A DNA stretch of 64,000 bases from Ambrosia x helenae (taxonomy: Eukaryota; Streptophyta; Magnoliopsida; Asterales; Asteraceae). The position numbers were made by a program, and so were the translations under genes. Positions 45,364 through 56,573 of this stretch are shown here, one piece after another. The notes beneath the pieces were generated by a model. The model saw only the letters and a program-made list of their open reading frames with translations, was not told the origin of the DNA and ran no database searches. The DNA lies in NCBI GenBank assembly GCA_030844895.1, contig CM061228.1, positions 50,581,081 to 50,645,080 of the forward strand, in the 5' to 3' direction. Position 1 is the first letter of the stretch, and each line of letters begins with the position of its first letter.

Positions 45364-46167
45364 TGTGAAGCTTTTGTCTCCTTCGCCCCTAATGAAAGGT
45401 GTGAATGAGATAAAAGGGTTCGAAAGAGAAAAACAACTTAAGAACTCTCACATTCGCCCAAAATGAAACGTACGAATGAACAAGAAAATTCCTCCTTCGA
45501 CCCAAGAGAATGGGCGAAGGTGAATCAGGAATTTTGAAAATTTTACCAAATCTCAAAATCAAGTCCCGTTCAAAATATTTTCCAAATTTTAAGCATCCGA
45601 CAATCATATTTTCTCATTTAAAGATAACAAAGATCAAATGGTTCATCAAGGTTTAGAAAATCGTCATTAACCACCATCAGCTATCAAAAATAAGATAGAA
45701 ATGTAAAATCTTTTTGGATTTTCTAAAGTTTATGTTAAAACACACCTAAAATCTTTTTGATTTTTGCATTTTTTGACGAGAAAATAAAATGCAGAAATGT
45801 AAAGATAAAGCAGTAAATGTTTTGGGATTTCCGGTAAAGGGATCATATCAGTTATTGAGAAATCTGATCACACCGTTGATCTTTTTGATTATTATCATTA
45901 AAGACAATATGTGATCTGGCAACTGTTGATATTGTGATCCACATAAACTCACATGCAGACTTTTGTGCAGTGCTTTAGACTGATACTATTATGTATAGTT
46001 GAAACATAATTGTCTGTGGTTCCCACGCACACGCCATACTCCCGTATCAAGAAGTAAATGCACAAAGACTCATTGTAAAGTGTGATTATGCTTTCGCTGT
46101 CTGTAGTTTACAAGGTGTAATGCACAGAGGTATACAGGTCAGCAAATTAATGCAGCAAAGTAACATG

Positions 46168-46172
46168 TGCAC
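46168..46172. repeat. Target-site duplication, left copy (TGCAC)
   Basis: TGCAC precedes the 5' LTR and is found again at 60053-60057 after the 3' LTR. It ties the two ends together as one insertion into Copia C. Confidence 0.95.
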
Positions 46173-49100
46173 TGTGACAACCGGCAAATTTCGTACAACG
46201 ATTAACATGATTCTAATCATGTTTTAGAAATAATTAACATGGCTTAAGGTTAATTATGGTTAGTTGGGCTGATATGAGTCCTACGATGTCCTTTTGAAAG
46301 TTCGTTGAAGCCTTGATGCCTTTAAAGAAAGGCTTCGCGTATTTAACGTAACGAACTGACATCAGCAAAAATTTGTCAAACTGGAATAACATAAGCTTAT
46401 TCTATGAAAATACGACACGTATTTACTATCGATGCGAACGGATGTGAAATCGGCGTGGTAAACGGCCAAAAACGCAGCGTTTTGGAGAACGCGGAGAGGA
46501 ACTGACGTGGGATTCGAACGTCAAAACGCGTGGTTTTAACCGTTATCGAGCTTTCGGAATAATTATTTATTATAAATAATGTTTCTTGTTGAATTTCGAA
46601 AGTTATCGGATCATTTAAATGAAGGATAACACGACCGAACCGATTAACGCGATTTTAACGCGTGTGCCGTTTTCGCGCGCCGGGTGACGAAAATAATTAT
46701 TAAATTGCTCGGTCTGGTGTTATTTATGACTACGAACCAAAAACCGAGTCCAGAAGCGATAACGGGCTAAAACGGAGCAGTTGGTACGTGACGTCGGGCT
46801 TGAAGTCCAACCCAAAATCCCACCTATATAAACCCATAACACTACATTTCTTCCTCATTCCCCACATTACTTTCTCTCTCTAACCACCCACACTCCCTCC
46901 ACTCTCTCTCTCTCTAGAAGTTCCGGCGACCGGAGGCCGGCCGGCCGGCGGAGCAGCGGCGGCACCGGCGGCTGTCCGGCGGCTTCCGGCGGCTTCCGGC
47001 GGCTTCCGGCGGCCTTCCGGCGGCCTTCCGGCGGCCTTCCGGCGGCTTTTTCCGGCGCGTGACACCCCCACCCCCACTAATTTCGGTGCCCCGAACGCGA
47101 TGGTGAAGGCCGTTTTCCCTGAAATGAAGCGGTTTGAGCGTTGGTACCATTCCGGCGACTTTTCCGGTAAGCTCGTTTTTGAGTTTTCTTTGTACTAACG
47201 TTTAGATCGGGTCTTTGGGGGACTCCTCACAAGTTTTCACGGAATTTCGTTCACCGGCCACATTCCGGCGAGCCGTTTCCGGCTGGTTGCGGGTTTAGGA
47301 AGGGCCGGGGTGGGTTTTGTTGGGTTCCGGTGGCGCGCAGGTGAAGGACGGCGGGGGTAGTGGTGGTCCGGCCATGGTGCGGGTGGTCCGGCCATGGTGC
47401 AGGTGGTCCGGCCACGGTGGTGGCGTCCGGCGGTTCGGGTCCGGCCAGTTATAGTGGCTCGGGACTCGGGGCTCGGGTCAAGGGTGTGTTTTCGGGTCAG
47501 ATCTGGTGCGGGTTCACGTTAATGGTCCGGGTTTTGTTCGGGTTTCGTCAGATCTAGTCAACCCCGGTCAAACGGGTCAGATCTGGTATGATTTGCTTAC
47601 GGATCAGATTTCGAGCTCGGTTAAACACGAGTCAACTCCGGTCAAACTTTGGCTCGGTCAACGCGTCGTTCGAAGACGTGTCAAGTCACGCACGCGCATA
47701 TCGGTATAATTTAATCGTGTTTATTTTTCGTTACATTTATAAAGCATATTATAAATATAACATGAAAGAAGTTTTAACTCGCGAAAACGAACCGATAAAA
47801 ATATTAACGAAAAGTATTATGAGATAATATTTGTATATTAGTCGTGACTTGCGTTGTTGTTGGACTAAATTGATGGACTATACGTATATATATATTTATA
47901 TAAACAGTATGATTTATATAATAATCACAACGTATAAAGTCTCGTGGATTAGAAATGCGGATAAATATAATGACGTCTTTGTTTAGGTGTTGATTTTGGG
48001 AAATTGTAGACAACTTGTGTTGTCTGGTTTATACAAAAACAGAGGAAACTCTGCCGAAATTTTTATAAAATCCGAAGCGCGACAAGTGTGACATTATTGT
48101 GCGTTCTTATAAATAACTTTCCAAGCGTTTGACAAATGTAGTCATATACAAAATCACGACGTTTTTGACAAATATTATTTGTAACAATAATAGTCTATTC
48201 CGGGAAATATTTCAAACAAATATATAGTCTTTTGTTACCAAGCGTCAAGTATGACGAGTTTTTAAAGGTTACTGGGTAACTAAAATATGTTTGTTGTTCG
48301 GATTAAAAGATGTATAAACGTTCGGTTTTATTTGGAAAACCTTTTTATAAAAAGCAAAGTCTTGAGATTTGTAAGATCCTCGGATTCGGGAAAAGAAATA
48401 ACAAATGTTATTAAAAGGATTTTAATAACTATATTATATTTCAGCAAGGTATATTTTCCGAAAATAACTATACAAGACGATTACATTATCCGGTTTACGA
48501 GACAAGCTATGGCTCGGGATGAGTTATACGTTTCGTGATATTAGTCCAACATAGTTTACACACGAATAGTAACAGGTGCGCAACTTGGGTACTATGTCGT
48601 ATGTAAAGACATGAATTATGACAAGTCACGATCAGTTCGTTGAGTTAAAACACCTCAAGACTCGGGTTAGTATAAACGAGTCGAGATAGTTGAGTAAACT
48701 ATCTTTTTAACCGGAAAATAAGCTAGGCTTATATATGATAGACTTTATGGTGTCCTTTATTGGTAATTAGGGCACGAGGAAGTCGGTCAAAGCTTTGGGT
48801 TTTATTTGCTAGCTAAGCATGGAAATTAAGGTGAGTTTCACGGCCCCATTTTACTGTTTTAACTGGGGGAAAGATATGTTTGTCAAAAGTTATCACATAT
48901 TGAAATGTTTTCAAAGGTTAAAATGTGATAAGTGGCATGATGAGTACTTGAGTTTTTGGTCGCCACTCGGGGTTGGGTCCTCGCTACTGTAACCATTAAT
49001 TCAGGTAAATGAAACTAAAGGAATATTTGGATAGTACTATTGGTGCCTGACGAGGCCCACCTCTGGTTGATAGCGTCAACCCGGTAAAGACAAGAGGTGC

Positions 49101-49661
49101 ACATATTCTGAACTTAAGTCGTTGGGTTCCGAGAAACGACTTGGAGCGGGGCATATTTATTAGTCTTGGTTTGGTTATGGGACTCAGGGGATTGCTTATC
49201 ATCATAGTTTGTAGGAGCTAGCTACTCCATACAAAGGCCACAAAATGTGCTGGATTTGCACAGGATGTAAAAACGTGCTGGATTTGCACAGGATGTAAAA
49301 ATGTCGTATTTACGAAACTAAAACCTGTGAACTCACCAATATTTTATATATTGACGTCTTTTTAAACATATCTTTCAGGTAACTAAGTGCTGAACAGGTA
49401 TGCGGCTAGTACGGTGGAATTTGGGATGTCGGACACTGGTTGGGGGTTTCATCTATTGTTACCATCGGGTTGGGACATAAACGGAAACGCCCCACTTTAA
49501 ACTTAATGTTTGTGATTTTAAGTAATGTTTGAAACCAGGTATCCCTTCCCGACATCTTAATATAATGATCTTTTCTAATTAAATATAGTTTGTGTTGATC
49601 TTGACTTTGATATGCTTTCGAGCGTCGCGCCACGTGTTTCCGCCATTGGTGTGGTGTGACA
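46173..49661 (+). mobile_element. 5' LTR of the large non-coding LTR element
   Basis: TGTGACAACCGG ... GTGGTGTGACA, 3,489 bp. It shares the CTGTGAACTCACCA block and the AAG|GTGAGTTTCACGGCCCC block with the Tekay LTRs. TATATAAA at about 46826 is followed by a CT-rich start region. A CCGGCGGCTT minisatellite runs at about 46920-47050 and differs by about one unit from the 3' LTR. By eye the two LTRs differ at about 30 positions (under 1%), so the insertion is younger than the 19518 Gypsy. The TTCGACC dyads of the other LTRs are absent. Confidence 0.96.
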
Positions 49662-49665
49662 GAAG

Positions 49666-49678
49666 TGGTATCAGAGCC
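49666..49678 (+). other. Primer-binding site (initiator tRNA-Met)
   Basis: TGGTATCAGAGCC, four bases after the LTR end. Confidence 0.95.
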
Positions 49679-50913
49679 AAGGTTATAGCGAACTAGTATT
49701 TTTGAAAAATCTAGACTATAACCGGTTTTGGCTCGAAAACGAAGTTTTCAAAAATAAAACACAACGAAATATTTTTAGAAAAGAAAGAAAAGTGTACGTG
49801 GATTGTACAAGGGGAAATTCCGACCGACTAGCCATGTGTGTCAATATATAAAATGTTAGAAAATATGGATATGAATGGTTATATTGGGTGAAGATCCAAT
49901 TTTCTAACTAGTACTAGTTAACGCTTATAAGTAGTACAGATAGCTTGCCTATAAGGATGTCGTGTCACACTTCACTTTAGTCCGCACTTTTGCATTGATT
50001 ACCGATATCAACAAGCGGGGCGGAAGCGGTGGTCTACGACGAACTCGCCCGCTTACCTGCGGACGGGATGATCGGAAGGGCTAACCTTTATCGTGCTAGT
50101 GGACGTTGTCGTGTTGCTAATGTTGTGAAGGCGAAGCTAGTCTAGGTCCTTTATTGTGTGAAATCTTTGTTTTGGATCAGGAAGCTCGGAACTAGCGGGC
50201 ACCAAAATTACCTGGCAACACCGATTATCATTGCGGGTGCACACGTAATAATAACTTGTGGTGCACGGTAACCTAGGTGGGCGCTAGGGCTGGGGTTGGT
50301 GATCACTGCTTACCTTGTCTATTCTTGTCCTGTAGGGTCAGTCTTAGCTTTTGGTTGGCCAACGGGTTAAAAGGGAGGTCTTGTTGATATCCCTTGATTT
50401 CGATCCTCGCAAACTGAATGAGCTTTCTTCAGCATTACCTCTAAGGTACGAACACGGAAGAGCTCGAACTTTTATTCATATGAGTAATCTGACGAAAACC
50501 CTCGCATCGGATAAGGACAGGAGACGAAAACTTCCTTGTATAGGAGTTTAATGCCTCCGCACAAAGTTCTTCGATGGAGCGGACATACGAGGATGCACTG
50601 CCTACCGAAGAGATGAATGCTAGGTACGATGCGTGGAATGCTAAACTTGGAAACCAGTGAAGACCGAGGGTGCGTCCCTGCAAAACCAGTGCGTTTTGAG
50701 CACGGGACCCTGTGTGGATCAGTATTGAGACTAGTGGCCCGTGTGCTGCCGTATTATTACTGTGAGTAAGTCATTCTTGAGCTAACACATGCCCAAGTTG
50801 TCTTCGAGGGTCAGGCGTTCCTTCCCCTATTGGAGGGCAGAATCGACCTTGCTGAGTTAATAGGCTTGATCATCTTTATCTAGAAGGCATGATAGCCCCC
50901 GTCTAAATCAACA
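49679..50913 (+). other. Leader of the large non-coding element
   Basis: Non-coding. The first 30 bases and the GGGTGCACACGTAATAAT phrase (about 50236-50253) resemble the leader of the Tekay element. No gag was recognised. Confidence 0.6.
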
Positions 50914-51790
50914 ATGTCGAATCGGCAAGATCATAGTATATTTATTTAATGGGAAAATAAATATACGGTAAAGTGAGCCGAGTCGGGTGTTGAAAACGAA
51001 ATATCGATCGGCAAGATCCTAGTATATTTATTTAATGGGAAAATAAATATACGGTAAAGTGAGCCGAGTCGGGTGTTGAAAACGAAATATCGATCGGCAA
51101 GATCCTAGTATATTTATTTAATGGGAAAATAAATATACGGTAAAGTGAGCCGAGTCGGGTGTCGAAAATGAAATGTCGAATCGACAAGATCCTAGTATAA
51201 TTATTTAATGGGAAAATAATTATACGGTAAAGTGAGTCGAGTCGATGGTCGTAAAATACAATGTCGAATCGACAAGACCCTAGTATAATTATTTAATGGG
51301 AAAATAATTATACGGTAAAGTGAGTCGAGTCGATGGTTGTAAAATGTAGTGTCGAATCGACAAGATCCTAGTATAATTATTTAATGGGAAAATAATTGTA
51401 CGGTAAAGTGAGTCGAGTCGATGATTGTAAAATGTAATGTCGAATCGACAAGATCCTAGTATAATTATTTAATGGGAAAATAATTATACGGTAAAGTGAG
51501 TCGAGTCGATGGTTGTAAAATGTAGTGTCGAATCGACAAGATCCTAGTATAATTATTTAATGGGAAAATAATTATACGGTAAAGTGAGTCGAGTCGATGG
51601 TTGTAGAATGTAATATCGAATCGACAAGATCATAGTATATTTATTTAATGGGAAAATAAATATATGGAAAGGTGAGTCGAGTCGATTATGGGAAAAATGA
51701 AATCTCGACTGACAAGATCCTAGTATAACTACTTAATGGGAAAGTAATTATATGGTAAAGTGAGTCGAGTCGGAGATGATTTTATCCAAG
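50914..51790 (+). repeat. Ten tandem 86-88-bp units, each with an 11-bp hairpin
   Basis: Units start (AAGATC...TAG) at about 50927, 51013, 51099, 51186, 51274, 51362, 51450, 51538, 51626 and 51714. Units 1-3 and 9 have arms TATATTTATTT / AAATAAATATA; units 4, 5, 7 and 8 have TATAATTATTT / AAATAATTATA; unit 6 has one wobble-type pair; unit 10 has a paired T-to-C/A-to-G change plus one mismatch. The loop AATGGGA is the same in all. A short dyad, TGTCGA-A-TCGACA, recurs at most unit borders. Confidence 0.95.
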
Positions 51791-54700
51791 TCAGTTAATA
51801 TATATGGAGACATACATATATATTGAATATAAGGTCACGACGTGCGTTTTGCGTCTGATTCCGTCATAATACTTGGGGAGTGAAACCACATTTCGGGAGC
51901 CGAAATCGTAAAGCGTGTGACTCGTAATTGTCAGGTGTCACAGAACGCTCTGGCTGACGTTGAAATCCCCCTCGAAAAATCAAATAACGGACTACTGGAA
52001 GTGGTCACGTTATTCTGTCAACTAGACTTACCCATGGGACGGCAATTCCATTGCTCAGGTTGCAATGTTGAACGTCCGCTACCCTCGTCAGAACGACGAG
52101 ACTGGTTGTCTATTTGGGGTGGCAATTGATGCGAAGTGTTTTCCATCAATCCCCATAGATATTGAGACGTTGCGTCCCTTTATCACGGTGGTTTATGAAC
52201 TAAGGTTGCGAGATCCATTCGTTATGAACAATGTGACTTGTCTAATCTCTTGTCGTATTCCGATACTCTCACTGCGTGGCCTATCAGGAAGAAAGTTCAC
52301 TGGCCTTGCTTAGGTGGTGGAGAGGCATTTCAGTTGATGACTATCGGTGCTAGGGCCAAAATAACATGCAAGGGGACCCTAATGAGAAGGATGACTCGGC
52401 TGAATTGCCAGAGTCTGTATCGTTTTTATTTTATCGTGGTGTCTCGATAAGTTATGATCCTCCTACCTCTACTATTCTCGTTGTGACCAATATTTTGATA
52501 TGGGAAAAGATGTTGGTTGGTTTCTAGGTCCTATGGATACTATTTACCACATATCTAATAGCTACGACGGGTCTAAGGTTTCTGCTGAGCCTGCTGTTGT
52601 TGCTGCTATCATTGTTCTATGGCCGAAGCGAATCATGTCATCGTTGCTGAGAGTGTAGCTCATACTTAGTGTGTTGAGGATGTTTCCATGGATTTTGTCA
52701 AGTTTGATGTTGCTGTTGTTTCGAAGGCTCCTGCTAAGATCACTGTCATTGACATGGACATCTCTAAGGCCCTTGTCAAGCCGCTATGACCATGCTCTTG
52801 TCACGATGGAGTTCGTTGCTGTTAACTCCATTTTCTTCGAGGTTTTCGTTGAACCGCTCGTTATCATTCCCTGGCTCCTGCCAAGACTAATGTTGGCGAT
52901 GGTTCTCAGGCATGGTTGAGTCTGTCAATGCTACAGTTGCTATTATTCGAGTGACTTATATCGAATATACAGTCATTCTCCCTAGGAACGATATCGACCT
53001 AATAAGTCTACTAAATTAGGTGGAACCCATTGTTCCCATTTCCGTTGTGATGGCGGATGCCTTGGGTGATCCAATCGTTCCTACTAATGATCCTATGGAG
53101 TATAGGTTTGTGGCTGAGGATACGAATAAGGATTCTATCACCATAAGTGAGCTGAAACGCACTGGGGTGCGTGCTCACCGTAATAGAGCTTCTTGTAGTT
53201 AGGTATAGTGGACTCGCTAGGTTGTGTGTCATCCTGCTGTCTTGAGTTCATGTTGTGGCGTTACCCCTAGCGATTGTGCATTCTTGTAGTTGCACAGTTT
53301 TACCGACTGCGTATCCATGTGGTTGCGCTGCATTGACGACGGTGCATTCCTGTTGTTGTGCTGCTCCTGCAGTGGTGTAGCCTTGTTGTTGTGTTTCTCT
53401 GTGTCATGCGGTTCGTGTTGCGGTACTACCTGGTTGACATGCTTCTCTGTTGTTGAGTTGTTCACGTTGCGGTGTTGCCTTGTTGTCATGCTTCTTTGTC
53501 GTCATGTTGTTCCTGTGCGGCGTTCCGTTGTTGATGTGTTTCGCGGACGTGTTGCGATCATTGTCGCGTTGTCCGTACTGCCGTATCGCACCGTAAACGT
53601 ATTGCTACAATTGTTGGATTGACTTGATGATGTGTTAACCTGTCGTTTGATTCACTCTTGGTTCCCTTGGGATAAAGACATTACCCCAAACCCACGTAAC
53701 TGTTGTTATGTTGCTGAGTGGTTGTGTAGCGTCGCCATCGATAATGTGGGAATTCGGGTGTCTAACGGACTTTCCAGTAGTCATACTAAGACACTCTAGT
53801 CCTAGTGTTAGCACATGTATCTCTCTAAAGTTCGAATCTCGTAGTTTGAGTAATTGACCAAATCATGTGTCGACCTCTTTATATGCTCGCGTGTCTCGTG
53901 AGCATTACCTCTTCAAAATCCAAGGCATCAGTGACGCCATGTCCAGCCTTAACCTTTTACGCGCATTTTGGTCGACTAACCACTCTCGAATCATGTCGGA
54001 AGGAAATCCCATGATCCACACATGACGGGGTGAGCCTCGTCTTTGCGATAAAGGGATTTCGAATACATCTCGAACTTGAAGGTATCGAGTAAATGTGAGC
54101 GATATTATGACCCATACCTTTGGGCTAGTAAGAGTTGAAAGACTCAATTTATTATTGCTCATCCCAGTGGATTCGTTTGACATCATACCCGCCAACGTGT
54201 CATGCCGATGACTGCGGGAATAACAGTGTGGACCCACCCATGGCGAGTGCATTGGTGGAGTCCCCGGTACATGATTCGGAGGTCTTATGAAACCCTGAAT
54301 CTAGAAGGGCATGTAGCATTGTCTACTCTGTGAGGGTGCTACCCTTCCGTGATGAGATCTTCGATCAACTCAGCCCTTCGAATGATGTTATCCTGCTAAT
54401 GGTAGGTATCTTGTCTTGGTGTCGTTGCGTAGATTCTCGGGATAGTGGAACCCTTTCGACCTTGGGTCAATGCAGGTGTTCCCAGGTATTTTTCAGTAGC
54501 ATTGCTCGCGCTAGAGCAAAATCCCCTGTCATTGACAGGCACTGTTGGAGACACCAAAGTAATATGAGCTGCCAGGTCAGTGCGTTTAGTACCTGACTAA
54601 CCAAGATGAGCTCGAAAGCTTACATGTTGCACCCATGCGTGTGACTACCTGAGTCGTTGAATGGGATGCCTTATTGGAAGGCTCAAGACTACTTCTTGTA

Positions 54701-56573
54701 GGGCGATCTCGGTCGTTTGTTGTTTTAAGTAACGATTTTGGTGCATGAAGCCGTCAAGCCCAAACGTGAGATCTATGCCAGATGCATTCATTATGACTCG
54801 ATTTCACCTCTTAACTTGAAAGATCCGAAAGATGGAACCTTTGGCGAGTGAGGGATTCCAGTTTTAGGACTCCTTTCACTCAGATCACTGCATAGGATCG
54901 GATAGTCAATTCGAGGAAAGTGTCCTGTGTTGTTCAGAATTGACTTACTAGGTTGCTAATAACGATAGGACACCAGTGCTCGTGAGGCACATATAGCAGG
55001 ACAAGCACTGGGTACCCTTGTTTTGGGTAGTTACCAATGCTCTGCTTACCGTCTCGGTGGACACCAGCGTGTCGAGATGTTGTCGAGACCCTATCCTCTG
55101 TTTGTTACAGCAACCATATTATGACGATTCATATACATCATCTTCATGTTGACCAATGTGATGAGGTGATGTGAGCCTCTAGACATTTGTGTTTTAGTCG
55201 GCTTAAATTCTCGCGTATTGTGGAATTGCATGGCCGTATGTCGAATATACACTGTCTACTGTCTGGGGAACTTAGGGGTGAAAGTGACGCAAAAACTTTC
55301 GACCGCCATCAGTCCATATTAGGCGCCCTGGTACCACTAACCACAATCGCTCATGCGAAAGGTTGTAAGTGGGTGCATAGTGGATTTCAGTCCATGTGAG
55401 GACACAGGAATACCATCCGCTACTATAAACAACCTTGAGTGTCCTCAAGAATGTCGACTGCTTTGTGATCTGGTAAGATCACCCGGTTAGTGAGATTTGA
55501 ACGATCAAACCTAACGGTCATGTCTCCTGAGGTGTCCGGTGGCTGTGATGGGACACAGGGAAAGATCGATTGCTGTTTGGAACCTTCCCATCCCCCTACT
55601 CGTTTGCAGTTATAATATGAGGCATACACATAGCCACCTATACTCTTGGAGAGTCGTGGCTAGACACTAGGTGTCAACTCTCACAATATCGGATTTTAGC
55701 AGTTATCCTGCCCCAGGGTGTGCCAAACCTTGGACGCAAGTTTGGGATACTCAATTTGAGATGAGTATGGATTACCATTCTCGAACGAATGAGTTATTGT
55801 CCTGGACGGAAGTGTCCTGTGTGGTACGATTAGTGTCGGTGGCAAATCAAATTCGTGTACTTCATCGCCAGGATTTCCTATGTCATAGGAATTAACACTC
55901 TAGTGTTCGGGGTGTACTGCTCGAAGTCCTCTGGGGTGCACACGTGTACGTCTCTAGTACATTGAATGACAGATAGAGAATATACACATGAACTGGCTTG
56001 AGTTCAAGAGATGACCAACGAATCTGGTAGATTCAAATCTGCTTGAATAAGTGGCCAAACCAATCAGGAAGTTGTACTAACAAGGCGTTGGCCTTAGGAA
56101 CTTCGAATTGGTATAGGACTTTGCTGAGTGTTATACTCTGAAAGAGTGTTGTTAAGCACGAAAACTGTAATGGAGCGACTTCGCTTAGTACTCCAGTGAC
56201 TCGGAGATATCGGGTAAAATTGGCCTTGCAACGAACAAGCTCGAACTATCGCAAGAGCTTAGTGGGACTCCTGATGAATCTCGCAAGTCTGGCCTGAGGC
56301 AGCATTGTCAATTCCTCGACCGACAAAATTCAGGTTGATGCAAAGCTCTACTATTTCGGGAAAACCGATATTGGTGCCGGATTGCGATACCCAAGAGCTC
56401 GGTCGTGGCCGGCTCATGATGTTGTGTTCGTTAGAACGCTAAGCGTGAACTTGGGTTCACGTAGAAAAGAGGTAATCGTGTGAGTCGCAAACATCCCGCC
56501 CTGTTCAAGGATACTAATGTATCGGATGACTTGAACTGAATTCCGGGACGGAATTCTCTTAACGGGGGGAGAA
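51791..56573 (+). mobile_element. Internal region without recognisable gag or pol
   Basis: About 4.8 kb. Frames are all below about 120 codons. I find no protease, RT, RNase H or integrase motif on either strand. At 52560-53200 the plus strand shows a codon-like GTT/GCT/GAT rhythm in shifting frames (VEDVSMDFVKFDVAVVS, VMADALGDPIVPTNDPMEYR), suggesting a decayed ORF. 53250-53640 is GTTGTT-rich. It ends with a purine-rich tract, CGGGGGGAGAA (about 56563-56573), directly before the 3' LTR. The whole element fits a large retrotransposon derivative moved in trans. Confidence 0.8.

Larger units (their letters stand above)
44575..46172 (-). other. Non-coding leader between the pol remnant and accessory ORF of Copia C
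   Basis: About 1.6 kb with no pol sequence. It carries at least nine TTCG(A/C)CC half-sites between 44640 and 45540 and three or more full dyads, for example 45341-45363 and TTCGACC-9-GGGCGAA at about 45496-45518. It ends at TGCAC (46168-46172), the left target-site duplication of the inserted LTR element. Confidence 0.7.

Noticed and set aside
46173..49661. Expectation that the large element LTR also carries the TTCGACC dyad
   Set aside because: No TTCG(A/C)CC-N9-GG(T/G)CGAA was found near its TATA box at about 46826, so the module is not universal in these LTRs.
50914..51790. Regular 86-88-bp direct repeats that could be taken for a CRISPR array
   Set aside because: The repeats are contiguous without unique spacers, lie inside a plant LTR retrotransposon, and have no cas genes.
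53905..54252. 115-codon minus-strand frame in the large element
   Set aside because: No recognisable domain, no counterpart elsewhere, and antisense to the element.
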